From contig NZ_JAUSRB010000002.1 in the NCBI RefSeq assembly GCF_030811595.1, forward strand, positions 1,612,001 to 1,676,000: a DNA stretch of 64,000 nucleotides. Direction: 5' to 3'. Below are positions 51,059-59,693 of the stretch, piece after piece (within the stretch, counting starts at the first letter, position 1; every line of letters begins with the position of its first letter). The position numbers and the translations under genes were made by a program. The stretch comes from Streptosporangium brasiliense. GTDB lineage: Bacteria > Actinomycetota > Actinomycetes > Streptosporangiales > Streptosporangiaceae. The notes below the pieces were generated by a model. The model was given only the letters and a program-made list of their open reading frames with translations. It ran no database searches and was not told where the DNA came from.

Positions 51059-51811
51059 CTCTGTTCCTTCACTGTCGGGGTCGGAGACGACCCACGTGCC
51101 TTCCTTGGTGCTGAACGAACTTCTGACGTGGATCGGCAGGTGGAAGCGGCGAGCGTACTCGACGCAGCGCAGATGCAGGATCTTCGCGCCGCAGGCCGCC
51201 ATCTCCATCATCTCCTCGTAGGAGATCTTGGGGATCTTACGGGCCGCCGGGACGATGCGCGGATCCGCGGTGAAGACGCCGTCCACATCGGTGTAGATCT
51301 CACACACGTCCGCGTTCAGGGCCGCGGCGAGCGCGACCGCGGTCGTGTCGGAGCCTCCCCGGCCGAGCGTGGTGATGTCCTTGGTGTCCTGGGAGACGCC
51401 CTGGAAGCCGGCCACGATCGCGACCTGGCCGCCGTCGAGGGCCTCGCGGATCCGGCCGGGCGTGACGTCGATGATGCGCGCGCGGCCGTGGGAGGAGTCG
51501 GTGATCACGCCGGCCTGGGAGCCGGTGAACGAGCGCGCCTCCTGCCCCAGGTTGGCGATCGCCATCGCCAGCAGCGCCATGGAGATGCGCTCACCGGAGG
51601 TGAGCAGCATGTCGAGCTCACGGCCCGGCGGCAGCGGCGAGACCTGCTGGGCGAGGTCCAGCAACTCATCGGTGGTGTCGCCCATCGCCGAAACGATCAC
51701 CACGACGTCGTTGCCGGCTTTTTTCGTCGCGACGATCCGCTGGGCGACCCGCTTGATGCAGGACGCGTCGGCGACGGACGAACCACCGTACTTTTGAACA
51801 ACGAGCGCCAC
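50537..51811 (-). CDS. ask: Aspartokinase
   Basis: A 424-residue kinase phosphorylating aspartate, the first and feedback-controlled step of the aspartate family. [19 protein letters not shown] is the ATP/Asp-binding start, then [36 protein letters not shown] and two C-terminal ACT domains (about 265-420: [40 protein letters not shown]) for lysine plus threonine sensing. GTG 51811 has GGAGA six bases upstream. As in corynebacteria, an internal ATG at 51058 with its own AAGGA site could give a separate regulatory beta subunit. Confidence 0.96.
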   Translation of the reverse strand: MALVVQKYGGSSVADASCIKRVAQRIVATKKAGNDVVVIVSAMGDTTDELLDLAQQVSPLPPGRELDMLLTSGERISMALLAMAIANLGQEARSFTGSQAGVITDSSHGRARIIDVTPGRIREALDGGQVAIVAGFQGVSQDTKDITTLGRGGSDTTAVALAAALNADVCEIYTDVDGVFTADPRIVPAARKIPKISYEEMMEMAACGAKILHLRCVEYARRFHLPIHVRSSFSTKEGTWVVSDPDSEGTEMEQPIISGVAHDRSEAKITVVGVPDKVGEAATIFKTLADAEINIDMIVQNVSAATTGRTDISFTLPTSDGSTALTALKKIQERIGFESLLFDDQIGKVSLIGAGMRSHPGVTATFFAAIADAGVNIEMISTSEIRISVIVGQDEVDAAVTAAHHAFNLDADQVEAVIYGGTGR

Positions 51812-51891
51812 GAGATGTCTCCGAAGCAATCTAGGGCTGTGGAGCTCACAGTCTACTGTCGCTCTGGTAGATCACCCCTGGTCTGGCCCAC

Positions 51892-51939
51892 TATGTGGAC
51901 AATCACACCATTGTGTATGTGGACAATCACACCATCGTG
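51892..51939. repeat. 24-bp tandem duplication of the DUF5063 gene 3' end carrying two DnaA boxes
   Basis: TATGTGGACAATCACACCAT (start of each 24-bp unit) at 51892-51915 and 51916-51939, 23 of 24 identical. The second contains the stop codon TGA (51927-51929) of the DUF5063 gene; the other is an extra copy with the TGA retained. Each unit has an exact TTGTCCACA on the minus strand (51894-51902, 51918-51926). Confidence 0.85.
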
Positions 51940-52457
51940 CGCTCTTCCGCGACGTCAAGACGGGTATGCGCGACGAGCGCCTGGAGAGCCCGCATCGCCG
52001 CCCCGGCGTGGTTGCCCCAGGTGTTGAAGTAGGAGTATTGCCACCACCACAGCGCCTCCAGCGGGCGGCCCGCCCGGTAGTGCCGGAGACCGTGGATGAG
52101 ATCGGCCGCCACCGCGGTCAGGTCGTCCGACAGGCGGTAGGGCGTGACCGAGGTGTCCTTGTAGGGGTCGAAGACCTCGGCGTAGTCGTCCACCGGGCCC
52201 AGCCGCTCGGCGAGAGCCGTGCGGACGGCGTCGACGTCCGGGTCCTCGCTCAGGTGCGGCTCCCAGTTGCCGGACAGGATCACGTCCTGGCTGGCACCGA
52301 GCTGCGCGCCCGCCGAACTGACCTGGGCCACCTCCACCAGCAGCAGCGGCAGGATGGCGTCTCCGCCCTCGCCGCCGGCCAGCCGGGTCAGGCCGTCGAT
52401 GTAGTTCTCCGTGTGCTCGGCGATCCGTTCGGCCAGAGCACTCCATGCGTCAGACAT
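51927..52457 (-). CDS. DUF5063 family protein
   Basis: A 176-residue helical protein conserved in actinomycetes next to recR. Blocks: [60 protein letters not shown] and [20 protein letters not shown]. Function unknown to me; the constant recR linkage suggests a role near DNA metabolism. ATG 52457 has AAGGAGG seven bases upstream and overlaps the recR stop by eight bases. Confidence 0.88.
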   Translation of the reverse strand: MSDAWSALAERIAEHTENYIDGLTRLAGGEGGDAILPLLLVEVAQVSSAGAQLGASQDVILSGNWEPHLSEDPDVDAVRTALAERLGPVDDYAEVFDPYKDTSVTPYRLSDDLTAVAADLIHGLRHYRAGRPLEALWWWQYSYFNTWGNHAGAAMRALQALVAHTRLDVAEERTMV

Positions 52458-53049
52458 CCAGCAACCTCCTTCCTTCGAACGCGCGGCCCAGAGTGACCTC
52501 GTCGGCGTATTCGAGGTCACCGCCTACCGGCAGGCCGCTGGCCAGTCGTGTGACTTTCAGACCCATCGGCTTCACCAGACGGGCGAGATACGTCGCCGTC
52601 GCCTCCCCCTCCAGGTTGGGGTCGGTGGCGAGGATCAGCTCGGTCACCCGGCCGTCGGCCAGGCGCGTCATCAGCTCGCGGATCCGCAGGTCGTCGGGGC
52701 CCACCCCGTCGATCGGGCTGATCGCCCCGCCGAGCACGTGGTAGCGGCCCCGGAACTCGCGGGTCTTCTCGATGGCCACCACGTCCTTGGACTCCTCCAC
52801 GACGCAGATCACGTGGGGATCGCGCCGGGCGTCACGGCAGATCCGGCACTCCTCCTCGGCCGCGACGTTCCCGCAGACCCGGCAGAAGCGGACCTTCTCC
52901 TTGACCTCCAGCAGCGCGTGGGCGAGCCGCTTCACATCGGCCGGCTCGGCGGCCAGCAGGTGGAACGCGATCCGCTGCGCGCTCTTGGGACCGACGCCGG
53001 GCAGCATCCCCAGCTCGTCGATCAGGTTCTGGACGACCCCTTCGTACAT
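52450..53049 (-). CDS. recR: Recombination mediator protein RecR
   Basis: A 199-residue protein acting with RecF and RecO to load RecA on gapped DNA. An N-terminal helix-hairpin-helix ([20 protein letters not shown]), a four-Cys zinc finger (Cys56, Cys59, Cys68, Cys71), a TOPRIM domain ([37 protein letters not shown]) and the C-terminal [19 protein letters not shown] are all present and complete. ATG 53049 lies 3 bp after the ybaB gene. Confidence 0.97.
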   Translation of the reverse strand: MYEGVVQNLIDELGMLPGVGPKSAQRIAFHLLAAEPADVKRLAHALLEVKEKVRFCRVCGNVAAEEECRICRDARRDPHVICVVEESKDVVAIEKTREFRGRYHVLGGAISPIDGVGPDDLRIRELMTRLADGRVTELILATDPNLEGEATATYLARLVKPMGLKVTRLASGLPVGGDLEYADEVTLGRAFEGRRLLDV

Positions 53050-53052
53050 GGC

Positions 53053-53442
53053 TCAGAATCCGGGCAGCTGGCCGAGCCCGCTCCCGCCGCCCAGCCCCTG
53101 TGCGAGCGGGCCGAGTTTCTCCTGCTGGAGGTCGGCGGCGGCGCGCACCGCGTCGCGGATCGCGGCGATGACCAGGTCGGCGATGGTGTCGGCCGTCTCC
53201 TGGGGGTCACCGGGATCGACGGCCTCCGGACTGATCTTCAGCTCCAGCAGCTCGCCGCCACCGTTGACCGTGGCCACGACAAGTCCGCCGCCCGCCGAGC
53301 CCTCGACCTCCGCGTCGTTGAGCTCCTGCTGGGCGCTGACAAGCTGCTGCTGCATGAGCTGTGCCTGCTCCAGCAGCTGCTGCAGGTTGACATCCCCTGG
53401 GTTCACCGTCGTGTGCTCCTCGTCCGTGACATCAGTCGTCAC
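53053..53442 (-). CDS. YbaB/EbfC family nucleoid-associated protein
   Basis: A 129-residue DNA-binding protein. [20 protein letters not shown] is the first helix, [20 protein letters not shown] the central sheet and [20 protein letters not shown] the second helix, followed by a glycine-rich tail. It precedes recR by 3 bp in the usual ybaB-recR operon. GTG 53442; a later GTG eleven codons in is possible. Confidence 0.93.
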   Translation of the reverse strand: MTTDVTDEEHTTVNPGDVNLQQLLEQAQLMQQQLVSAQQELNDAEVEGSAGGGLVVATVNGGGELLELKISPEAVDPGDPQETADTIADLVIAAIRDAVRAAADLQQEKLGPLAQGLGGGSGLGQLPGF

Positions 53443-53516
53443 GAGCCTACGGGGTTCCGGCCAGGTCTTGTACTGGCCCCAGCACGTGTTCCCCAGGGAG
53501 GGGTGCTAAACCCCCG

Positions 53517-53555
53517 GTCGGGTCCCGGCCCCCCTCCAGACGCCCGGGACCCGAC
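53517..53555. promoter_or_regulatory. 12-bp inverted repeat in the ybaB/GAF-regulator gap
   Basis: GTCGGGTCCCGG (53517-53528) and CCGGGACCCGAC (53544-53555) with a 15-base loop, 181 bp before the GAF-domain gene. It could be an operator or a structured leader. The rest of the gap shows no gene. Confidence 0.4.
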
Positions 53556-53735
53556 GCACACGCACCGAAGCGGCCGCACCCGACGGCGTGTGCCCAGAAA
53601 CCTAGCCAGGCCCAGGTTGCACACAGGTTGCGTCCGTCCGGTCACGCTTCGCGCATCCTTTTGCCCGAACGGGTTGCGGGCAGGGGGTCTCACCACCGAT
53701 GCTTCGGCCATCGGCTTGATTGCAGGGGGGAGCAG

Positions 53736-55214
53736 ATGCCCGACGGCCACCCCGGAGCCGTCCCGGTCCCCGATCTGGACGCCTACTCGGTACGGCTGCG
53801 CCGCCTGCACGAGGCCGGGCCGGGCGGCGAGCGGCCGGGCGGCGGAGCGCCGCGGAGCCTGATCTCCGCGTCGTGGCGGCGGTCCATGGACGCCGGCATC
53901 GACCCCGAGACCCCGTCGGCCCCGCCCGCCTTCGGCAGGCAGGACATCCGCGAGGTCAGGGCGGCCCACCCCATGAGCGCGCTGCTGCCGCTGGTCACCG
54001 GGACGCTCCTGGAGACCGCCGAGGCGAGCGCGCACATCCTGATCGTCGCCGACGCCGACGGGCGGGTGCTCTGGCGCGACGGCGACCGCCGGGTGATGCA
54101 CCGGGCCGACGAGGTGGGCCTGGCCGACGGCTTCCACTGGGGCGAGCGCGCGATCGGGACCAACGGCATGGGCACCGCGCTCGCGGCCCGGCGGCCGGTC
54201 CACGTCTTCTCCGCCGAGCACCTGGTCAGGGCGCTCCACGTCTGGTCCTGCTCCGCCGCCCCGGTCATCGACCCCGACAGCGGCGACGTGCTGGGCTGCA
54301 TCGACATCAGCGGGACCACGCGCGCCCTGCACCCGGCGACCGTCACGCTCGTCGAGACCACCGCGCGCCTGGCCGAGAGCCACCTCGCGCTACGCATGCA
54401 CGAGCGCGACGGCCGCTTCCGCGCCCGCCACGAGGGGCGCCTGCGGGCGCTGCGCGGCGAGCCGGGCGCACTGGTCACCGCGACCGGACGCGTCGTCGCC
54501 GGCGACCGGGCCCTGCGCTGGGGCGAGCGCGTCCGCCTGCCGGAGTCGGGCGACCGGGTGATCCTGCCCGACGGCCGGACGGCCTTCCTCGACCCGCTCG
54601 ACGGGGGCTTCCTGCTCCGCCTCGGCGACCCGGCGCGCGTCCCCGTGCTCACCCTGTCCTTTCTCGGCACCGAGCACCCCTCGGCCCACCTCGACGGGGT
54701 CCGCGTCCCGCTGTCCCCGCGCCATGCCGAGATCCTCACGGTGCTCGCCCTCAACCCGCACGGCATGACGGCCGGCCGGCTCTCCTTCCACCTGTACGGC
54801 GACCAGGGCAACCCGGTGACCGTCCGCGCCGAGATCCACCGCCTCCGCGCCCAGCTCGGCCCCGCCATCTCCGCCAAGCCGTACCGCCTGGCCTGCGCGG
54901 TCGAGGCCGACTTCCTCAGGCTCAAGGATCTGCTCGCCGCCGAGGACGCCGCCCCGATCGCCCGCGCCTACGGCGGCCCGCTGCTGCCGCGCTCCGAGGC
55001 CCCCGCCATCCGCCGCGAGCGCGAGGAGCTGGAGGGCCAGGTCCGCGCCCGCCTGCTGCTGCGGGGCGCCCCCGACGACCTGTGGGCCTACGCGGAGACC
55101 GAATACGCCAGAAACGACATCCAGGTCCTGGAGCGGCTCATCGCCGCGCTCCCGCCCGACGACCACCGCACCGTGGCCGCACGGATCCGCCTGGCCGGCC
55201 TCGACCTGCCCTGA
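53736..55214 (+). CDS. GAF-domain transcriptional regulator
   Basis: A 492-residue AcoR-like regulator lacking the AAA+ domain. The N-terminus (SLISASWRRSMDAGIDPETP) matches sigma-54-activator-type sensors. A GAF domain spans about 75-220 (ASAHILIVADADGRVLWRDG, GTNGMGTALAARRPVHVFSA, VIDPDSGDVLGCIDISGTTR). The C-terminal part (about 320-420: SPRHAEILTVLALNPHGMTA, RAEIHRLRAQLGPAISAKPY) resembles a winged DNA-binding fold. ATG 53736 has GGGGGGAG just upstream. It sits opposite in strand between ybaB and dnaX, genes that are normally neighbours. Probably controls alcohol/aldehyde or ketone metabolism elsewhere; unproven. Confidence 0.85.
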   Translation: MPDGHPGAVPVPDLDAYSVRLRRLHEAGPGGERPGGGAPRSLISASWRRSMDAGIDPETPSAPPAFGRQDIREVRAAHPMSALLPLVTGTLLETAEASAHILIVADADGRVLWRDGDRRVMHRADEVGLADGFHWGERAIGTNGMGTALAARRPVHVFSAEHLVRALHVWSCSAAPVIDPDSGDVLGCIDISGTTRALHPATVTLVETTARLAESHLALRMHERDGRFRARHEGRLRALRGEPGALVTATGRVVAGDRALRWGERVRLPESGDRVILPDGRTAFLDPLDGGFLLRLGDPARVPVLTLSFLGTEHPSAHLDGVRVPLSPRHAEILTVLALNPHGMTAGRLSFHLYGDQGNPVTVRAEIHRLRAQLGPAISAKPYRLACAVEADFLRLKDLLAAEDAAPIARAYGGPLLPRSEAPAIRREREELEGQVRARLLLRGAPDDLWAYAETEYARNDIQVLERLIAALPPDDHRTVAARIRLAGLDLP

Positions 55215-55373
55215 CCCCGCCGGCCCCGGACCCCATGGACGGCCGCGGGCGCGCCGTCAGCCCCGGAGCGCCGCGGCGACGGACCGGGACGCGGGTCTCG
55301 TCCGCCCGGCGGCGCGGCTCCGCGCCCTCACCGCCGGAGCGGCGCGCGCCGGCCGGTGGACGCCTGACCGCCG

Positions 55374-57560
55374 TCAGGTGTGGTCGATCTCGCCGATGAT
55401 CTGGCCGCCGAGCTCGCGCTGGATGAGCGCCATGCCGGTGAGCTCGTCGACGTCGGCGTCCGCGTCGTTCAGCGGGTCGACCTCGTCGGTCTCGACGGCG
55501 GGCTTGCGGCCCGGCACCGCGTCCGGCCAGGCCGGCTTGCCACCGCCGGAGGCCCTGGGGCCCGACTGGGCGGCGGCCCTGGCCGCCGAGCGCGCGGCGG
55601 CCAGGCCGGGACTCGGGCTGGGAGGCGAACCGGGGTCGTCCGGGAGCGGCGCGTCCGGCCAGGACTCGTCGGTGGCGGGCGGGGCCTGCCGGGCCGGGGC
55701 CTCCTGGACGGCCGGAGCCGCCGGGACCTGCCGGACCCCCGGGGCCTGCTGGGCCGCCGGGGCGGGGTCCGGCCTGGGAGCGGGCTCCTGGCGCGCCGGG
55801 GACGGGCTCGGAGGCGGCCCGGCCGGGGGACGGGCGCCGCCGGACGGGCCGGGCCCGCCGCCGGACACGACGGCCTCGACCTTCCAGGTGCCGCCCAGCA
55901 CGTCCTGCAGCGCCGCCGCGACCACCGCGTCCTTGCCGCCTCCGGTGAAGTTGCGCATCGCGCCGACCTGGGTGAAGCCGAGCGTGACGACCTTGCCCTC
56001 GACCCCGACGACCTGGGCGTTGGTGTTCACGTTCGCCCAGACGACGATGCTGCGCTGCTTGAGCACCCCGAGCACCTGCGGCCATGCCTGCTGTACGGCC
56101 CCGCCCCCGGCGTCGGAGACCGGTGCGGCCGCCGGAGCGCCGGATCCCTGCTGGGACTGGGGCTGTGACGGGGATGGGGAGTGGGGTTGGGGCTCGGGTG
56201 CCGGGGCGCCGGGCCGGACCGGCTCCGGCCAGTCGTCGCCCGCCTGGGCGCGGGGCTGCTGGGCGGGCGCGGCGGGGGCCGCGACGGCGACGGGCGGGAC
56301 GGGCGGCGGGACCTGGGGCGCCGGCGCCGCATGGACCACCGGGGCGGAGGACGCCACGGCGGGGGCCGCGTAAGCCGCGGGGAGAACCGCGGGGGCCGCC
56401 GCGACGCCGCCCTTCTCCAGCCGCTCCAGCCTGGCCAGCAGGGCGCCCTCCCCCTGCGCCGCCCCGGGCAGCAGCGTCCGGGCGCACATCAGCTCAAGCA
56501 GCAGCCGGGGCGAGGCCGCGCCGCGCATCTCGGTCAGGCCCGCGTTGAAGATCTCCGCGGCGCGGGTCAGCTCGGCCGGCCCCATGGAGGCCGCCTGCGC
56601 CTGGAGCCGCTCCAGCTCGTCGGCGGGCCGGTCGAGCAGCCCGCTGGTGGCCGCCTCCGGCACGTTGGCCAGGATCACCAGGTCGCGGAAGCGCTCCAGC
56701 AGGTCCATGGCGAAGCGGCGGGGGTCGTGCCCACCCTCGATCACCCGGTTGACGGTCTGGAACACCCGCGCGCCGTCACGGGAGGCGAAGGCGGCGACCA
56801 CGTCGTCGAGCAGGTCGCCGTCGGTGTAACCCAGCAGGGAGACCGCGCGCGCGTAGGTGATGCCGGCCTCGTCCGACCCGGCGAACAGCTGGTCGAGGAT
56901 CGACAGCGAGTCACGCGCCGAGCCGGCGCCCGCCCGGACCACCAGCGGCAGCGCGGCGGGCTCGAAGGGGACCTTCTCGGAGGTGAGGATCTCCTCCATG
57001 AGCGCGCGCAGCGCCGTGGGCGGGATCAGCCGGAACGGGTAGTGGTGGGTCCGGGACTTGATCGTCCCGATGACCTTCTCGGGCTCGGTGGTCGCGAAGA
57101 CGAACTTCAGGTGCGGCGGGGGCTCCTCGACGAGCTTGAGCAGCGCGTTGAAACCCTCGCGGGTCACCATGTGCGCCTCGTCGATGATGTAGATCTTGAA
57201 ACGCGCCGACACGGGTGCGAAGAAGGCCCGCTCACGCAGGTCGCGGGCATCGTCCACACCGCCGTGCGAGGCGGCATCGATCTCGATGACGTCGAGGTGG
57301 CCGGGGCCGGTGGGGGCCAGCGCCACGCAGGACTCGCACTCCCCGCAGGGATCGGGGGTCGGGCCCTTCTCGCAGTTGAGCGAGCGGGCCAGGATCCGGG
57401 CGCTGGAGGTCTTGCCACAGCCCCGGGGGCCGCTGAACAGGTAGGCGTGGTTGATCCGGCCGCTCCGCAGCGCCTGCCGCAGCGGCTCGGTGACGTGCTC
57501 CTGTCCCTTGACCTCCGCGAAGGTCCCGGGCCGGTACTTGCGGTAGAGCGCAAGACTCAT
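55374..57560 (-). CDS. dnaX: DNA polymerase III subunits gamma and tau
   Basis: A 728-residue clamp-loader ATPase. LFSGPRGCGKTSSARIL is Walker A (44-51), a zinc knuckle is formed by Cys63, Cys72, Cys75 and Cys78, IYIIDEAHMVTREGFNALLK is Walker B with sensor, and the C-terminal half (about 380-700) is a long Pro/Ala linker ending in a tau-like domain (VWANVNTNAQVVGVEGKVV, GAMRNFTGGGKDAVVAAALQ). I saw no slippery frameshift site. ATG 57560 has GGGAG six bases upstream. The SRP RNA lies just upstream on the same strand. Confidence 0.96.
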   Translation of the reverse strand: MSLALYRKYRPGTFAEVKGQEHVTEPLRQALRSGRINHAYLFSGPRGCGKTSSARILARSLNCEKGPTPDPCGECESCVALAPTGPGHLDVIEIDAASHGGVDDARDLRERAFFAPVSARFKIYIIDEAHMVTREGFNALLKLVEEPPPHLKFVFATTEPEKVIGTIKSRTHHYPFRLIPPTALRALMEEILTSEKVPFEPAALPLVVRAGAGSARDSLSILDQLFAGSDEAGITYARAVSLLGYTDGDLLDDVVAAFASRDGARVFQTVNRVIEGGHDPRRFAMDLLERFRDLVILANVPEAATSGLLDRPADELERLQAQAASMGPAELTRAAEIFNAGLTEMRGAASPRLLLELMCARTLLPGAAQGEGALLARLERLEKGGVAAAPAVLPAAYAAPAVASSAPVVHAAPAPQVPPPVPPVAVAAPAAPAQQPRAQAGDDWPEPVRPGAPAPEPQPHSPSPSQPQSQQGSGAPAAAPVSDAGGGAVQQAWPQVLGVLKQRSIVVWANVNTNAQVVGVEGKVVTLGFTQVGAMRNFTGGGKDAVVAAALQDVLGGTWKVEAVVSGGGPGPSGGARPPAGPPPSPSPARQEPAPRPDPAPAAQQAPGVRQVPAAPAVQEAPARQAPPATDESWPDAPLPDDPGSPPSPSPGLAAARSAARAAAQSGPRASGGGKPAWPDAVPGRKPAVETDEVDPLNDADADVDELTGMALIQRELGGQIIGEIDHT

Positions 57561-57596
57561 GCGACGCTCCCACCTGCGAGGGGCCTGAAACGAAGA

Positions 57597-57683
57597 GACC
57601 CCTCGCACACCCGCCAGAGCCTGCTTATCCTTGCTGCCTTCCGGCCCTGGGGAGGTTCACAGGATGACGCCGCGCGAGGGGTC
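57597..57683 (-). ncRNA. ffs: Signal recognition particle RNA (4.5S-type)
   Basis: The minus strand folds as a long hairpin closed by GACCCCTCGC and GCGAGGGGTC, with the universally conserved apical sequence GGCCGGAAGGCAGCAAGGAT (GGAA tetraloop region and asymmetric internal loop). This small bacterial SRP RNA pairs with Ffh for membrane-protein targeting. Location just upstream of dnaX is common in actinobacteria. The exact ends may extend a few bases. Confidence 0.93.
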
Positions 57684-57793
57684 CTGGGACAGTCTAGCCT
57701 CTGCGCGGAGTGCTCGGGGTATCGAATGCGCAGCGCCCGGACCCCTGAGATATGTGGTCTACGCACTCCTGAAAGTTCGGTAAGCTTCTCCAC

Positions 57794-57882
57794 GGAGGAT
57801 TCGCCTAGTTGGCCTAGGGCGCACGCTTGGAAAGCGTGTTGGGGGCAACCCCTCAGGAGTTCGAATCTCCTATCCTCCGCCA
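57794..57882 (+). tRNA. tRNA-Ser (GGA)
   Basis: A complete class II tRNA: acceptor stem GGAGGAT paired with ATCCTCC, anticodon stem CACGC/GCGTG with loop TTGGAAA (anticodon GGA, reading UCC and UCU), a long variable arm TTGGGGGCAACCCCTC, a T arm with GTTCGAATC, then discriminator G and encoded CCA. It sits immediately left of the integrase gene, so its 3' end is the probable attachment site of the integrative element. Confidence 0.97.
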
Positions 57883-57904
57883 CGGCTCACCAGCCAAGAC
57901 ACAG

Positions 57905-57931
57905 AAGCCCGCTCCATCCCGGAGCGGGCTT
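57905..57931 (+). terminator. Terminator after tRNA-Ser
   Basis: Eleven-bp perfect arms AAGCCCGCTCC and GGAGCGGGCTT with loop ATCCC, followed by TCG after the arm-internal TT. It lies 22 bp after the tRNA and also suits the end of the integrase gene on the other strand. Confidence 0.8.
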
Positions 57932-57942
57932 TCGTGCGTCAA

Positions 57943-57963
57943 GGTCTCAGTTTGGGTCTCAGT
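57943..57963. repeat. GGTCTCAGT direct repeat at the integrase end
   Basis: GGTCTCAGT at 57943-57951 and 57955-57963, spaced by 3 bp and overlapping the integrase stop. Short direct repeats close to attL are typical integrase arm-binding sites. Confidence 0.45.
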
Positions 57964-59209
57964 CGGCCTTTCCGAAGGGCTTTTCGCTCCCGTCCGCAGC
58001 CTCTTCGGCGGCCTGCCAGAGCAGTCCACCAACCTGCTCCGCCACGGCCTGCCGGATGGTGTCGGTGACGTGCTGGTAGCGCCTGGCCATGTCGGCGCTC
58101 GCCCATCCCATGATGGACATGACGGTCGGCATCGGCACGCCCAGAATCAGGAGAACCGTCGCGGCGGTGTGCCGGGCGTCGTGCAGCCGGGCGTCCCGGA
58201 GCCCGGCGGCCTTGAGCAAGTCTTTCCACTGGTGGTAGTCGGTGTTCGGGTTGAGCGCGCGGCCGGTCGGGGTGGCGAACACCCATCCCTCGTCATGCCA
58301 GAGCTGCCGAGCGTCCACGCGGTCCCTGTCCTGCTCCTCTCGGTGCTGGCGAAGCAGCGTGACGAGTTGGCCAGGAAGCCCGATCGCGCGCCGGCCCGCC
58401 CGCGACTTGGTATCGGCCGTGTCCGGGTTGGTCTGCTTCCGCTCCGGGCAGTAGCCCGCCTTCTTCCCGCAGGTCTCCCCGCACCCATGGGCGTACTTCG
58501 GGCGCTGGCGGCCCCTCCGTACGCGGAGGGTGCCCCGGTCGAGGTCCACATCTGCCCACTTCATGCCAAGAGCCTCGCCTTGTCGCAGACCGAGGGAGAG
58601 CGCGATGGCCCACCGTGCGCTGTTGCGCGGTAGCGCGTCGGCGGCCTTGAGTAGCCGTCGAATCTCGGTGATCTCGTACGGCTCTACCTCCTCCTCACTG
58701 AGCGTCGGAGCCTTGGCGAGGGTCGCAGGATTCCGGAGGAGGTATCCGCGCCGTACGGCCACGTTGAGCGCCGTCCTGGCCGTCCTGTGGACGTGGTGGG
58801 CGGTGCCCGCGGACTTGCCCGCCCGCTGCATCTTGGCGTAGAGCTTTTCGAGGTGCTCGGGGCTCAGCTTGTCGAGCCGGTGAGCTCCGACACCGGGGAT
58901 CAGGTGGGTGTAGACGTCCACCCGGTAACCCGAGTGCGATGTCTCGCGAATGGCTGGCGGAACGGCGATGGTCTCAATCCAGTGCGTGAGCCACTTCTCG
59001 ACGGTCCACCGGCCAGCCTTGCGAACGGCTCCGCTGTCCCGCTCTCGCTCCAGCTCGCGAACCGCTCTGATGACCTCGGATTCGTTCTTGCGCTTCACAT
59101 GCCGACGGTCCGGGGTGCCATCGTCCTTGACGCCCATGGTCACTCGCCCATGCCACTTGCCGTCCTTGCCCAGGTAGATCGATGAGGCACCATTCGGCTT
59201 ACGTCCCAT
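57959..59209 (-). CDS. int: Tyrosine-family site-specific integrase
   Basis: A 416-residue integrase. A core-binding SAM-like domain spans about 68-160. The catalytic domain has Arg209 (LGLRQGEALGMKW), HxxR (His343-Arg346 in LHDARHTAA), Trp369 in MGWASADMARRYQHV and nucleophile Tyr378. Residues about 235-262 form a Cys-containing insertion (HGCGETCGKKAGYCPERK, Cys243, 247 and 254) typical of actinomycete element integrases. It recombines attP with the tRNA-Ser attB. ATG 59209 lies 11 bp after the excisionase stop. Complete and apparently functional. Confidence 0.95.
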   Translation of the reverse strand: MGRKPNGASSIYLGKDGKWHGRVTMGVKDDGTPDRRHVKRKNESEVIRAVRELERERDSGAVRKAGRWTVEKWLTHWIETIAVPPAIRETSHSGYRVDVYTHLIPGVGAHRLDKLSPEHLEKLYAKMQRAGKSAGTAHHVHRTARTALNVAVRRGYLLRNPATLAKAPTLSEEEVEPYEITEIRRLLKAADALPRNSARWAIALSLGLRQGEALGMKWADVDLDRGTLRVRRGRQRPKYAHGCGETCGKKAGYCPERKQTNPDTADTKSRAGRRAIGLPGQLVTLLRQHREEQDRDRVDARQLWHDEGWVFATPTGRALNPNTDYHQWKDLLKAAGLRDARLHDARHTAATVLLILGVPMPTVMSIMGWASADMARRYQHVTDTIRQAVAEQVGGLLWQAAEEAADGSEKPFGKAD

Positions 59210-59220
59210 TCAGTCCTCCC

Positions 59221-59481
59221 TCAGGCCGCGGTCTTCTGTCGCTGACCACCGTTGGCCAGCAGATTGGTCACGTACTCGTGCAGGCACTCGATCGGCACGC
59301 GGCGGAGTCGGCCGATGAAGACGGACTCCACGGCGCCGGTCGTCACGAGGCGCCACATCTGGGTCCGGCCGATCCTGAGCTGCCGGGCGGCCTCTTCCAC
59401 CGTGAGCAACAGGGGCATGTCCGCCGGGTCCACGACGGTGGTCAGGTCGAGCCGGACACTGTCCGGCGCTGCGATGGTCAT
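59221..59481 (-). CDS. xis: Excisionase/HTH DNA-binding protein
   Basis: An 86-residue MerR-like winged-helix protein of the excisionase class: LLTVEEAARQLRIGRTQMWR is the helix-turn-helix and GAVESVFIGRLRRVPIECLH the wing. It bends DNA to direct the integrase toward excision. ATG 59481 has an AGGAG some bases upstream. It precedes int in the same operon, the standard arrangement. Confidence 0.88.
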   Translation of the reverse strand: MTIAAPDSVRLDLTTVVDPADMPLLLTVEEAARQLRIGRTQMWRLVTTGAVESVFIGRLRRVPIECLHEYVTNLLANGGQRQKTAA

Positions 59482-59558
59482 GACGGGGTGTTCTCCTCAT
59501 CGAGCGCAGTGTTTTTGACTGTTCTGCGGGTGCGGGCGAACAAGTTCAGGAGGGGTAT

Positions 59559-59693
59559 CCGTCCCAACCGTCCCAACCTCATTTGTGCTGGTCAGGCTGG
59601 GACGGGTTGTTTGGCTGGGACGGTTAACCCGTCCCACGGATTCGAGCCGTCCCGCTCTGACCTGCGATGACGAGGTTGGGACGGTTGGGACGG
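59559..59693. repeat. 47-nt inverted repeat built from GTCCCAACC 9-mers
   Basis: Arms 59559-59605 and 59647-59693 match at 38 of 47 positions when one is reversed; the first 22 positions (two GTCCCAACC units plus flank) are identical. The right arm contains the 3' end of the DUF3631 gene (stop at 59624-59626 lies between the arms). Possible replication origin, terminator or partition site. Confidence 0.7.

Noticed and set aside
55374..57560. Programmed frameshift for a shorter gamma form of dnaX
   Set aside because: No A-rich slippery heptamer or following hairpin was recognisable in the middle of the gene.
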